Source of the DNA: Pseudomonas sp. TH10
GTDB lineage: Bacteria; Pseudomonadota; Gammaproteobacteria; Pseudomonadales; Pseudomonadaceae
DNA: 64,000 nucleotides
Assembly: GCF_016651255.1 (NCBI RefSeq)
Contig: NZ_JAEKEG010000104.1
Location: forward strand, 1-64,000
Reading direction: 5' to 3'
Under the pieces are notes generated by a model. That model saw only the letters and a list, made by a program, of their open reading frames with translations. It was not told the DNA's origin and did not search any database. Position 1 is the first letter of the stretch, and each line of letters opens with the position of its first letter. This document shows positions 17,125 to 25,629 of the stretch, piece by piece. Position numbers and translations under genes: made by a program.

Positions 17125-18729
17125 ATGACGAGAGATGGATCTCTGGTTGGGGCTCTGCCTGCACCAGTGCTTTTGCCGAAAAACCGCTGGATCGCTCCGA
17201 CCCTGCAAAGCATCGCCCTGATGCTGTTGTTGGCCGGCATGACGCTGGGTGAGTGGTCGCTTTACGTTGGCATGCCGTTGGCGGTGCTGATTATCTGGCT
17301 GCCGCGCCTGCGCTCCCGAGCCGTCCCCGCTGTACCGCCTGCCGACACTGGCAGCGCTATTTCCGATCTGACCCGCGACCTTTCCTACACCACCAGCCAC
17401 AACGCGTTGTCGGCGGCGGGTGTGGCGTTTTCGGTCAAGGAACTGGCAAGCAAGCTCGAATCGCAACTGGATGCGGCGGCGCGAATTGTCAGTAATGCCG
17501 AGGTGATGATCGCCACCGAACACGCTACTTCACAGCTCAGCCGTGAAGCGCTGGAGGCCGCGAGTGAGGCGCATCACAGCAGTGCGGCGGGGCGTTCGGA
17601 ACTGGTTGATTCGATTTCGCGCATGCATCAACTCAGTCAGCGCGCCAATACCAGCCGCGAGTTGATCGAGGCGTTGAGCGTGCGCAGCGACGACATCCAG
17701 CGCGTGACGCTGGTGATTCAGTCGATTGCCAGCCAGACTAATCTGTTGGCCTTGAACGCAGCGATCGAAGCGGCGCGGGCTGGCGAGCATGGCCGCGGTT
17801 TTGCCGTGGTCGCGGATGAGGTGCGCGGGCTGGCGGCGCGCACGGCGTCGGCGACCGGTGAAGTCGGTGAGATGGTTGCCGATATTCAGCAACGCACCGC
17901 GCAGGTGGTGGAGCAGATTCGTGAGCTGTCCAGCGATCTGCACACAGGCGTCGAGCAAGTCGAGCTCACCGGTCAGCATCTGCAGAACATCGCGCGATTG
18001 GCTGCCGGGGTGGAAGGTCAGGTCGGCGAGATCGCCCGAGGTGCGGAGACTAATCGCGAGCAACTCGACAGTCTGTTCAAAGCCATCGAGCAAATGCGCA
18101 GCGATCTGGCGATCAGCGACCAGCAAACCCGACGCCTCGCCGAAGCGGCGGTGCAGATGGAAGGGCAGGCCGAGACGATCAGCGAGCGACTGGCCGAAGT
18201 CGGGCTGGATGACTATCACCAGCGCATCTACGACCTGGCGCGTGAAGGGGCGAGCCAGATCACGGCGCGATTTGAAGCTGATATCGACCAGGGACGTGTC
18301 AGCCTCGATGACCTGTTCGATCGCAATTACCAGGCGATTCCCAACACTCATCCCGGCAAGTTCCAGACCCGCTTCGATCGTTACACCGACCAGGTGTTGC
18401 CGGCCATCCAGGAACCCCTGCTGGCCCGTCACGAGGGCCTGGTGTTCGCCATCGCCTGCACGCAGCAGGGTTATGTGCCGACGCACAATCAGGCGTTTAG
18501 TCAGCCGCTGACCGGGGATGCGCAGGTCGATGCGGTCAACAATCGCACCAAACGCAAGTTTGCCGATCGCACGGGCATTCGCTGTGGCAGCCACCAAAAA
18601 CCGGTGTTGTTGCAGACCTATACCCGCGACACTGGCGAGCTGATGCATGACCTCTCGGTGCCAATCATGATCAAGGGCCGGCATTGGGGTGGTTTGCGTC
18701 TGGGCTATAAACCTGAACGTGCGCGCTGA
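17125..18729 (+). CDS. Methyl-accepting chemotaxis protein with cytoplasmic C-terminal sensor
   Basis: 534 aa. Two closely spaced membrane segments (about 27-42 and 47-60) leave essentially no periplasmic domain. The MCP signalling hairpin tip is at about 203-238 ([17 protein letters not shown], then [17 protein letters not shown]). After the MCP domain, about 160 residues (from roughly 375) form an extra domain with [35 protein letters not shown] and [20 protein letters not shown], reminiscent of a Cache/PAS-like fold. Sensing is therefore likely in the cytoplasm. No che genes are adjacent. Confidence 0.9.
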   Translation: MTRDGSLVGALPAPVLLPKNRWIAPTLQSIALMLLLAGMTLGEWSLYVGMPLAVLIIWLPRLRSRAVPAVPPADTGSAISDLTRDLSYTTSHNALSAAGVAFSVKELASKLESQLDAAARIVSNAEVMIATEHATSQLSREALEAASEAHHSSAAGRSELVDSISRMHQLSQRANTSRELIEALSVRSDDIQRVTLVIQSIASQTNLLALNAAIEAARAGEHGRGFAVVADEVRGLAARTASATGEVGEMVADIQQRTAQVVEQIRELSSDLHTGVEQVELTGQHLQNIARLAAGVEGQVGEIARGAETNREQLDSLFKAIEQMRSDLAISDQQTRRLAEAAVQMEGQAETISERLAEVGLDDYHQRIYDLAREGASQITARFEADIDQGRVSLDDLFDRNYQAIPNTHPGKFQTRFDRYTDQVLPAIQEPLLARHEGLVFAIACTQQGYVPTHNQAFSQPLTGDAQVDAVNNRTKRKFADRTGIRCGSHQKPVLLQTYTRDTGELMHDLSVPIMIKGRHWGGLRLGYKPERAR

Positions 18730-18778
18730 TCGATTGTTACTTCAGATGCAATGAATCTGTGCACGGCGGTTGCTGTTT

Positions 18779-18837
18779 CCTCTCGAAAGAAAGCATTAAT
18801 CTGGCCACTTAGTTAGGTTGCTAATGATTTCGAGAGG
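18779..18837 (+). promoter_or_regulatory. Hairpin that would sequester the Shine-Dalgarno of the next small gene
   Basis: CCTCTCGAAA (18779-18788) is the exact complement of TTTCGAGAGG (18828-18837). The right arm contains the GAGAGG ribosome site of the gene at 18843. Inner bases CATTA/TAATG can extend the stem. If transcribed, the leader could mask translation initiation. Confidence 0.5.
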
Positions 18838-18842
18838 TCCGC

Positions 18843-19046
18843 ATGCAATGCAGAGTCGATGTTGCCGTGATGATCGGCAGCGGTGTGCCTGCCGGTTTAA
18901 GGGCGATGGGGCAAAGCGTTTGCTGGGTGGTGTTGCTGAACGGGGAGCGTCGCGGTACGGCGTTCGCCAGTCGCAATGAAGCGCAGGAGTGCAAAGCTGC
19001 CTGGCTTGCGCAATTGAGCGCAACACAACAAGGCAGCCTGCACTGA
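18843..19046 (+). CDS. Small conserved-type protein (DUF2188-like)
   Basis: 67 aa. The core CWVVLLNGERRGTAFASRNE followed by AQECKAAWLAQL has the Trp-Val ... Gly ... Ala-x-Ser-x-x-Glu-Ala pattern of DUF2188-type small proteins and resembles the product at 51793-51984. No membrane segment is certain. GAGAGG lies 6 nt upstream of the ATG, inside a candidate hairpin. Function unknown. Confidence 0.65.
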   Translation: MQCRVDVAVMIGSGVPAGLRAMGQSVCWVVLLNGERRGTAFASRNEAQECKAAWLAQLSATQQGSLH

Positions 19047-19055
19047 GTCCGCTGC

Positions 19056-19295
19056 TTAGTGCACCTGGTGCATGCGCAGGTTGAGGTCGTCGACCACCCG
19101 CGCCCAGTCAGCATCTTCGCGCAATTGTTCTTTCAGGAAGCCCGCCTGCTGCGGCGTCCAGAATTCGGCGTCGATCAGCTTCTTGTCGTCGGGGAGGGGA
19201 GAGTGACTGGCGATGAAGTCGTCGATCGCCTTCTCGCTGGAATCCAGGCCCAGTTGGTCAAACAGGCCTTTCAAATCATGTGTAGGTGCATCCAT
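19056..19295 (-). CDS. DUF2789 domain-containing protein
   Basis: 79 aa: MDAPTHDLKGLFDQLGLDSS, then EKAIDDFIASHSPLPDDKKL and FWTPQQAGFLKEQLREDADW. This is the DUF2789 pattern, a small acidic cytosolic family of gamma-proteobacteria with no known function. ATG 19295 is set by AAGGAGATCAAC; the upstream open frame is not conserved in style. Confidence 0.88.
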   Translation of the reverse strand: MDAPTHDLKGLFDQLGLDSSEKAIDDFIASHSPLPDDKKLIDAEFWTPQQAGFLKEQLREDADWARVVDDLNLRMHQVH

Positions 19296-19424
19296 GTTGA
19301 TCTCCTTGAGTGCCGCGTCGAGTGCAAGTGCTGAAGTACGGCTCATTGCATCTGAGGCGGCCGCGCTCCAGGAGTTCGATAGCGATGTTCTAAAGCAGGG
19401 CAAGCATAGACGGCAAACTGAAGG

Positions 19425-19655
19425 TCAGGCTTTTAACGCGCCCTCATCGACAGCCAGCTTGAGTGCCTTGGCGGCATCCTGGGCGGCAATGGCGGCCACG
19501 TCGGCGGTCTTGAACCAGCGGTCCTTTTCGACCTGGTGGCAGGTGACGGTGGTCAGCGGCGGTTTGGCGCGCATGATGATGACTGCCTGGAACTCACCCT
19601 CGACTTCCCTGACTTCGCCCCGGATGAAAAATTCGCCGATATCAAATTCCGTCAC
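19425..19655 (-). CDS. Hypothetical protein
   Basis: 76 aa from a GTG start behind GGGAAGG: VTEFDIGEFFIRGEVREVEG, then FQAVIIMRAKPPLTTVTCHQ and DVAAIAAQDAAKALKLAVDE. A beta-rich half is followed by an alanine-rich helix. It is not recognised as a named family. Codon use and ribosome site are convincing. Confidence 0.65.
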   Translation of the reverse strand: MTEFDIGEFFIRGEVREVEGEFQAVIIMRAKPPLTTVTCHQVEKDRWFKTADVAAIAAQDAAKALKLAVDEGALKA

Positions 19656-19721
19656 GTCGCAGCCTTCCCATGAGAATATTCTGTTGTTTTGAACGTCGCC
19701 CGCCGTTGGGACGGATTTCAT

Positions 19722-20259
19722 TGGTCGGGCAGTATGGCAGTAGTTGCCTGCCGGCGGCTGAGATAAGTCGCCGGCATGACGAAACGCCTTTCGAAGCCGC
19801 AGTCAGTGGCGGCACTCCAGGGCGTGGCCTGCAAATGATTGCACGGGGAGCCAGGCAGTTGGCTGAAGTGTGTTTAAGTGCACCTGTGAAGCCCTTTTCA
19901 CGGGTCTGCCGACGTCTGTTCGTCGTTATGGGTAGTCTGGAAGAGCGTCGCTGCTCTAGAATCACCCGCAGTGCCGGGCATACGTGCCTATCCAAAGCGA
20001 TTTTTGCCTGGCGATCTGTTGGAAAAATGCTTTTTTCAAAGCGATTTTTTCCCGGAGTTGATAGTCCGTTTTCTCTGGCGTAAAAAAGGCGCTGTACTCC
20101 AAGTCTTGAAAAGCGCCAGACAGGACGACGTGGGTGGTATTCCATTATTCTGTTGATCTGGGATTCACCCCGGTTTATGTGTTCATTTCGGCATTGCCGC
20201 TATTTTCTGCCGTGCGCCCGTTTCGCGCGCGGCACCATTTCAGATGTGGGGATGTTTCC
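19722..20259. other. Gene-poor stretch
   Basis: About 540 nt. Open frames on both strands exist but have shadow-like composition (Arg/Cys/Pro-rich) and no ribosome sites. T-rich runs occur around 20010-20050 and 20080-20090. It probably holds the promoters of the flanking genes. Confidence 0.45.
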
Positions 20260-20730
20260 TTGGCAGTAAGTAATCTCGATATGCATGCTTTGTTCGTGCT
20301 GGGTGATCTGCGGGCAAAGCTGGTTAAACAGTTTCAGTCACGTTTCGTTTACATCACCGAACAAAACGCCGAAGGCATTTACATTGCCGAAATCGATACC
20401 GAAGAGTCGTTGGTCGTTGATGATAAACCCGGGCTCAAGCTCAAGGTTGGCGATCACTTCAGCGCATCCGTACTGCCCAGTCGCGAAGGCGGCAAGCTGG
20501 ATATCAAGTTTCGCGAAATTAAACTGACCGTTTACGGCCTTGGCGATTATGCGTTCGTGACTACCGCTGATGGCCACGGCATCGTGTTCAAGGAAGGCCA
20601 TAGCGTGGTGATGGTGTTCGCCGCGCACCAGCAGTTGCAGGAAGGTTTGACCAAGACACTCAAGGCCGTCACGGCCAAAGCCGCGAAATGGCGCAAGGGT
20701 GAACTGGTGACCTTCAAGGCCAGCGAATAA
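20260..20730 (+). CDS. Hypothetical protein
   Basis: 156 aa from a TTG start with GGGGAT upstream; ATG 20281 is an alternative. Sequence runs NLDMHALFVLGDLRAKLVKQ, then FQSRFVYITEQNAEGIYIAE, IDTEESLVVDDKPGLKLKVG, and ends KRKGE-type basic residues (AAKWRKGELVTFKASE). Soluble, mixed alpha/beta. It is not recognised as a characterised family, but codon use and length support a real gene. Confidence 0.65.
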   Translation: MAVSNLDMHALFVLGDLRAKLVKQFQSRFVYITEQNAEGIYIAEIDTEESLVVDDKPGLKLKVGDHFSASVLPSREGGKLDIKFREIKLTVYGLGDYAFVTTADGHGIVFKEGHSVVMVFAAHQQLQEGLTKTLKAVTAKAAKWRKGELVTFKASE

Positions 20731-20880
20731 GCGGTCGGCACTGCAGTACATTTGCGAAAACAGATTCACGCCCTTCGAAAGCAGGAACCTCGGCTACAGT
20801 CAGTTGACTGAGTATTCAGAGGCTTGCGGTCTTCTGTCAGGCCATCCTGCTATTGCTGTGAACAGCATGAGGTGCAATGC

Positions 20881-21897
20881 ATGAACGGATTTCGACGGTT
20901 GTTGGCCGCGAGCGTGGCCACATTCGGCTTGCTGACGTCGGCGCAGTCGGTGATGGCGGCAGAGGCGCCGATCCATTTTGCCGACCTGAACTGGGAAAGC
21001 GGCAGCCTGATCACGGATGTCCTGCGGATCATCGTCGAGAAGGGCTACGGACTGCCGACCGACACGCTACCCGGTACCACCATCACCCTGGAAACGGCAC
21101 TGGCCAACAATGACATTCAGGTGATTGGCGAGGAGTGGGCCGGGCGCAGTCCGGTCTGGGTCAAGGCCGAGGCTGAAGGCAAGGTGGTGAGCCTGGGCGA
21201 CACGGTCAAGGGTGCCACCGAAGGCTGGTGGGTGCCCGAGTATGTGATCAAGGGTGACCCGGCCAAGGGCATCAAGGCCGTGGCCCCGGACCTGCGCAGC
21301 GTCACCGATCTGCCCAGGTACAAGGACGTGTTCAGCGATCCGGAATCGCCTGGCAAGGGCCGCTTTCTCAACAGCCCGATCGGCTGGACGTCCGAGGTGG
21401 TCAACAAGCAGAAGCTCAAGGCCTACGGGCTGGACGACAGTTACGTGAACTTCCGCAGCGGGTCCGGGGCGGCGCTGGATGCCGAGATCAGTTCCTCGAT
21501 TCGTCGAGGCAAACCGATCCTGTTCTATTACTGGTCGCCGACGCCGCTGCTGGGCCGCTTCAAGCTGATCCAGCTGGAAGAACCGCCGTTCAATGCCGAA
21601 GCCTGGAAGACCCTCACCGACGCCGACAATCCCAATCCGCAACCGACCCGCTCGCTGGCGTCGAAGCTGTCGATCGGCGTCTCCACCCCGTTCCAGAAGC
21701 AGTACCCGCAGATTGCCGAGTTTTTCAGCAAGGTCGATTTCCCGATCGAGCCGTTGAACAAGGCGTTGGCCGAGATGAGCGAAAAACACACCGCGCCACG
21801 CCAGGCGGCCGAAGCGTTCATGAAGGCGCATCCGGACGTGTGGCAGGCCTGGGTGCCCAAGGATGTCGCCGCCAAAGTCGCTGCCGAGTTGAAGTGA
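20881..21897 (+). CDS. Glycine betaine/choline-type ABC transporter substrate-binding protein
   Basis: 338 aa. The signal peptide is MNGFRRLLAASVATFGLLTS ... VMAAEA. The OpuAC/ProX-type domain follows: PIHFADLNWESGSLITDVLR, EEWAGRSPVWVKAEAEGKVV, WTSEVVNKQKLKAYGLDDSY and PILFYYWSPTPLLGRFKL. It captures quaternary amines in the periplasm. No permease or ATPase gene is adjacent, so it probably serves a transporter encoded elsewhere. GAGGTG lies upstream of ATG 20881. Confidence 0.9.
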   Translation: MNGFRRLLAASVATFGLLTSAQSVMAAEAPIHFADLNWESGSLITDVLRIIVEKGYGLPTDTLPGTTITLETALANNDIQVIGEEWAGRSPVWVKAEAEGKVVSLGDTVKGATEGWWVPEYVIKGDPAKGIKAVAPDLRSVTDLPRYKDVFSDPESPGKGRFLNSPIGWTSEVVNKQKLKAYGLDDSYVNFRSGSGAALDAEISSSIRRGKPILFYYWSPTPLLGRFKLIQLEEPPFNAEAWKTLTDADNPNPQPTRSLASKLSIGVSTPFQKQYPQIAEFFSKVDFPIEPLNKALAEMSEKHTAPRQAAEAFMKAHPDVWQAWVPKDVAAKVAAELK

Positions 21898-21970
21898 GTT
21901 TGGGCCTGCCCTTACATAATCGTTCGGGGAGGTTCATCCTGCGCGCACATTTCACGCTGGAAGTTTGACT

Positions 21971-22408
21971 ATGAGCCTGGTAATTGCGCAATGGATGGCT
22001 GCCGTCTTCCTCCTGATCAGCCTGGTCCACCTGTACTGGGCGGCCGGTGGCAAGCTGGGCAGCGAGGCCGCCGTGCCGCGAGTGCCCAGGGAGGACGACC
22101 AAGGCTCCAGGCCGGCCTTCAAGCCTTCTGGATTCGCCACGCTGCTGGTGGCGGTCGGCCTGCTGCTGATCGCGATGCTGGTGTGCCTGCGGGTTGGCCT
22201 GTACCTGCCGACGGTGCATCACTGGTCACTGCAGTGGGTGATCAGCGCCATTGCGATGCTGATGTTCGCCCGGGCGATTGGCGATTCGAATCTTGTAGGG
22301 TTTTTCAAACAGGTCAAGGATTCCAAATTTGCCCGCCTCGATACCTGGGCGTATTCGCCGTTGTGTGTGGTGCTGGGGGCAGGGTTGCTGGCGGTGGCTT
22401 GGATCTGA
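21971..22408 (+). CDS. DUF3995 domain-containing membrane protein
   Basis: 145 aa with four membrane segments: IAQWMAAVFLLISLVHLYWA, FATLLVAVGLLLIAMLVCLR, WVISAIAMLMFARAIGDSNL and YSPLCVVLGAGLLAVAWI. The HLYWAAGG motif and the R-x-IGD motif are typical of DUF3995. Function unknown. The start is ATG 21971 after GGAAG. Confidence 0.88.
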   Translation: MSLVIAQWMAAVFLLISLVHLYWAAGGKLGSEAAVPRVPREDDQGSRPAFKPSGFATLLVAVGLLLIAMLVCLRVGLYLPTVHHWSLQWVISAIAMLMFARAIGDSNLVGFFKQVKDSKFARLDTWAYSPLCVVLGAGLLAVAWI

Positions 22409-22442
22409 GCGGTGGACTAGAGCGCTATATCTAGATCCGAGT

Positions 22443-22469
22443 CTGTGGGAGCGAGGCTTGCTCCCACAG
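22443..22469. terminator. Hairpin between convergent genes (REP half-site)
   Basis: CTGTGGGAGC and GCTCCCACAG form a perfect 10-bp stem around GAGGCTT. It lies between the ends of the DUF3995 gene and the antiporter operon and could act in both directions, though it lacks a clear T run. Confidence 0.6.
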
Positions 22470-22489
22470 GATCCAAAGGTGCCCGTGGC

Positions 22490-22852
22490 TCAGTTCCCGC
22501 TTTCCATGCTCCGACTACTTACCTCTGCCGGCACATCATCCCCAGCCATGCGCTTGCGAAACAATGCGGCGCGGGCCAGCAGCAGCGTGGTTACCGGCAC
22601 GGTGATTGCCAGCAGAATCGGGATCAGCCAAGCGTGCACTACCGGCCCGGACTTGAGCGCCGAGAAGCAGATGATCGAGGCCAGCGCCACGCACCATGCG
22701 CCGAGCGTTGAGGCCAGTGCCGGTGGGTGCATGCGCTGGAAATAATCCTTCATCCGCAATAACCCGATCGCACCGATCAGCGCAAACATACCGCTGAGCA
22801 CCAGCAGGATTGCCACCGGAATTTCGACCCATAGAGACAATTCAGCATTCAT
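22490..22852 (-). CDS. phaG: K+/H+ antiporter subunit G (PhaG/MnhG)
   Basis: 120 aa with three membrane helices: WVEIPVAILLVLSGMFALIG, PPALASTLGAWCVALASIIC and WLIPILLAITVPVTTLLLAR, with the MRM-type YFQRMHPPA motif between them. It is the smallest accessory subunit of the Mrp/Pha multisubunit cation/proton antiporter in the inner membrane. Last gene of the operon; its start overlaps the stop of subunit F. Confidence 0.93.
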   Translation of the reverse strand: MNAELSLWVEIPVAILLVLSGMFALIGAIGLLRMKDYFQRMHPPALASTLGAWCVALASIICFSALKSGPVVHAWLIPILLAITVPVTTLLLARAALFRKRMAGDDVPAEVSSRSMESGN

Positions 22853-23127
22853 TCGATCACCTCGCCACGCAGCAGGAATTTTGCCAGCGCAAACGAGCCG
22901 ACGAAGCCGAACAGCGCTATCAGCAGCGCCGCTTCGAAGTACGTGTCACTGGCGTAGCGAATGCCCAGGGTTAGCATCATCAGCATGGCGACGATGTACA
23001 GGTAGTCCAGCGCCAAGACCCGATCCTGCGCTGATGGGCCTTTGAACAGACGAATCAGGGTCAGCACCATGGCCAGCGAGAACAGGAACAGCGTCAGTAG
23101 AATGGCGTTCGACAGTAACGGGCTCAT
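22849..23127 (-). CDS. phaF: K+/H+ antiporter subunit F (PhaF/MnhF)
   Basis: 92 aa and three membrane helices: AILLTLFLFSLAMVLTLIRL, LDYLYIVAMLMMLTLGIRYA and ALLIALFGFVGSFALAKFLL, with the family motif GPSAQDRVLALD. Overlaps both neighbours by 4 nt (ATGA type), so translation is coupled. Confidence 0.93.
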   Translation of the reverse strand: MSPLLSNAILLTLFLFSLAMVLTLIRLFKGPSAQDRVLALDYLYIVAMLMMLTLGIRYASDTYFEAALLIALFGFVGSFALAKFLLRGEVIE

Positions 23128-23612
23128 TCGAAAATCTCCATCAAGGGGCGTTCGTAGGTCGCCTTGAAGTGCTCGATGAACAGCGCTTCGTCATCCAGGT
23201 CGAACACGTGCAGCAACAGAATGCTGCGGTCCAGTGCCAGCTCCGACCAGACCGTGCCGGGAACCACCGTGGTGATCATCGACAGGGCCGCCAGGCCGTT
23301 GGCGTCGCGCAGCTCCAGCGGCACCTTGATGAAGCGCGAGCGCGGCGGTCGGCGTCCGGCATTGAGCACGCTCCAGGCGACGGCGAGGTTGGACACCACC
23401 ACGTCACGTCCCACCAGCAGGAACAGGCGCAGGATCACGCCAGGGCGACGAATGCGGATCGGCAGGGGGCGCAGTTTGCGCATCATCAGTGGCGCGCAGA
23501 TGCCTAAGACGGCCCCCAGCAGCACATTACCCGGGCTGATCGACAGGTTCAGCGCCAGCCACAATACCCACAGCGCCAGTGATAACCAGGGGGCGGGAAA
23601 CAGACGATTCAT
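23124..23612 (-). CDS. phaE: K+/H+ antiporter subunit E (PhaE/MnhE)
   Basis: 162 aa: MNRLFPAPWLSLALWVLWLA, a second hydrophobic stretch PGNVLLGAVLGICAPLM, and the MnhE signature SMITTVVPGTVWSELALDRS then LLLHVFDLDDEALFIEHFKA. The start is ATG 23612, which overlaps the subunit D stop; the longer open frame upstream is a shadow of subunit D. Confidence 0.93.
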   Translation of the reverse strand: MNRLFPAPWLSLALWVLWLALNLSISPGNVLLGAVLGICAPLMMRKLRPLPIRIRRPGVILRLFLLVGRDVVVSNLAVAWSVLNAGRRPPRSRFIKVPLELRDANGLAALSMITTVVPGTVWSELALDRSILLLHVFDLDDEALFIEHFKATYERPLMEIFE

Positions 23613-25288
23613 GGGCGCACCTCCACGATCGCGGCTTGCGCTTCGGGGCTTGGCACGGCGCGGGTGCCGAGCACCGCCATGACGTATTGCTGCGGATTGT
23701 TCAGCGCCTCGGCAGTGGCCTGGGTGTAGCGCAGCAGCGGCTCGGCCTTGAAGGTCAGGGCGATGCTCAGCCCCAATAGCAGGAAGATCGGCGCGCATTC
23801 GAGTTTGCGCAGCAGCGGCGAAGGGCGCTCCTCGGGCGTCCAGAAACGCTGGATGCCGAGGCGCGAGAACGCCATCAACGAAGCCAGCCCGGAGAGGATC
23901 AACAGCGCCAGCAGCGCCCACGCCGCATTGGAGATCGGTGCGCCGGTGCCCAGGCCCAGTGGATTCAGCAGCGCGTCCATCAGGTTGAGCTTGCCAATGA
24001 ACCCGGACAGCGGCGGCATGCCGATGATCAGCAGGGCGCAGGCAATGAAGCTCAGGCCAAGAAACGCCATGGTCCACGGGATGACCTGACCGACCACGGC
24101 TTTCTGCTCGTCGTCGAGGTTGATGCCTTTGGGCGGTTGCAGAGATTCTTGTGGACGCGGTAGCAGTTCGCTTTCGTCTTCCAGCGGGATCTCGTTGGCC
24201 GAGCGCGAGCGCTCGATCAATTCAGCCAGCAGGAACAGTGCGCTCAGCGCCAGGGTCGAGCTGACCATGTAGAACAGCGCCGCGCCAATCAGGTTCGGTT
24301 GAGCGAAACCGATAGCCGACAGCAGAATGCCGGCCGACACCAGAATGCTCAGGCTGGCCATGCGCTCCAGTCGTTGCGCAGCAAGAATCGCCAGCGCCGC
24401 GCAGGCCATGGTCGCCATGCCGCCGTAGATCAGCCAGTCGCCACCGAAGAATGCAGACGCGCCAGCCTGCCCGGAAAACAGCAGCGTCCACAGGCGCAGC
24501 AGGGTGTAGATGCCGACTTTGGTCATGATCGCGAACATTGCCGCGACTGGCGCGCTGGCCGAGGAGTAGGCCGGTACCAGCCAGAAATTCAGCGGCCACA
24601 TGCCAGCCTTGGCCAGAAACGCTACCGCCAGAATCCCTGCGCCTGCGTGCAGCAAGCCTCGGTCAGCCTCAGGTACCAGCGGAATCTTCAGCGCCAGATC
24701 GGCCATGTTCAGGGTGCCGGTGACGCCGTAGATCAGTGCCGCGCCAATCAGGAACAACGACGAGGCCAGCAGGTTGATCGAAATGTAATGCAGCCCCGAC
24801 GACACCCGCGCCCGGCCCGAGCCGTGCAGCAAGAGGCCATAAGAGGCGGCGAGCAACACTTCGAAGAACACGAACAGGTTGAACAGATCCGCCGTCAGGA
24901 ACGCGCCATACAGGCCCATCAGTTGAATCTGAAACAGTGCGTGGAAGCTCGAACCGGCACCGTCCCAACGCGCCATCGCAAACAACAGAGCGCTGACGCC
25001 GATGATCCCGGTCAGCACCAGCATCAGCGCCGACAGGCGATCAACCACTAGCACAATGCCGAACGGCGCCTGCCAGTTACCCGGCAAGTAAACGCCGATG
25101 GAGCCTGGCACGCCGGTGGTTTGCGTCCATTGCAGCAGCATGACCGAAATGAACAGACCGACGAGGCTGGAGAACAGGTTGATTTTCGCCTTCAGCGGCC
25201 GGTGCCTTTCCCCGAGCATCAGCATCAAGGCGGCAGTCAGCAGCGGCAGCAGAATCGGTGCGGCAATCAGGTGCGGCATCAGGTTCAT
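23609..25288 (-). CDS. phaD: K+/H+ antiporter subunit D (PhaD/MnhD)
   Basis: 559 aa, about 14 membrane helices, related to NuoM/NuoN proton-pumping subunits. Conserved stretches are LMGLYGAFLTADLFNLFVFF with the E of FEVLLAASYGLLL, and AFLAKAGMWPLNFWLVPAYS, which carries the Lys and the loop typical of antiporter-like subunits. A cytosolic loop near 365-395 (ELLPRPQESLQPP) is hydrophilic. It sits between subunits C and E with 4-nt overlaps. Confidence 0.95.
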   Translation of the reverse strand: MNLMPHLIAAPILLPLLTAALMLMLGERHRPLKAKINLFSSLVGLFISVMLLQWTQTTGVPGSIGVYLPGNWQAPFGIVLVVDRLSALMLVLTGIIGVSALLFAMARWDGAGSSFHALFQIQLMGLYGAFLTADLFNLFVFFEVLLAASYGLLLHGSGRARVSSGLHYISINLLASSLFLIGAALIYGVTGTLNMADLALKIPLVPEADRGLLHAGAGILAVAFLAKAGMWPLNFWLVPAYSSASAPVAAMFAIMTKVGIYTLLRLWTLLFSGQAGASAFFGGDWLIYGGMATMACAALAILAAQRLERMASLSILVSAGILLSAIGFAQPNLIGAALFYMVSSTLALSALFLLAELIERSRSANEIPLEDESELLPRPQESLQPPKGINLDDEQKAVVGQVIPWTMAFLGLSFIACALLIIGMPPLSGFIGKLNLMDALLNPLGLGTGAPISNAAWALLALLILSGLASLMAFSRLGIQRFWTPEERPSPLLRKLECAPIFLLLGLSIALTFKAEPLLRYTQATAEALNNPQQYVMAVLGTRAVPSPEAQAAIVEVRP

Positions 25289-25629
25289 TCCTTAGGCTCC
25301 CGGCCGTCCACATGGTCGGTACCGGTCAGGCCCCGGGAAGCCAGCAGCACGACGAGGAACAGTGCTGTCATGGCGAAGCTGATGACGATGGCGGTGAGCA
25401 CCAGCGCCTGCGGCAATGGATCGGTGTAGTGCAGCAGGTCCTGGGGCACGCCGTCCTTGATGATCGGCTCCTTGCCGATAAAGAGACTGCCCATGCTGAA
25501 GATGAACAGGTTGACCGCGTACGACAGCAAACACAGGCCCATGACCACCTGAAAAGTTCGTGGCCGCAGGATCAACCAGACGCCTGACGCAGCGAGAACG
25601 CCGATGGCGATTGCGATGACTTCTTCCAT
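25285..25629 (-). CDS. phaC: K+/H+ antiporter subunit C (PhaC/MnhC)
   Basis: 114 aa, a NuoK-like subunit with three helices: IAIAIGVLAASGVWLILRP, VVMGLCLLSYAVNLFIFSMG and PQALVLTAIVISFAMTALFL. The DPLPQALVLTAIVI signature is diagnostic. Its start touches the end of subunit AB and its stop overlaps subunit D. Confidence 0.94.
   Translation of the reverse strand: MEEVIAIAIGVLAASGVWLILRPRTFQVVMGLCLLSYAVNLFIFSMGSLFIGKEPIIKDGVPQDLLHYTDPLPQALVLTAIVISFAMTALFLVVLLASRGLTGTDHVDGREPKE

Noticed and set aside
17530-18684. 384-aa open frame antisense to the chemoreceptor
   Set aside because: Mirrors the coding pattern of the receptor and has no domain signature.
19642-20145. Open frames on both strands in the gap before 20260
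   Set aside because: Arg/Pro/Cys-rich composition, no ribosome sites and no family resemblance.
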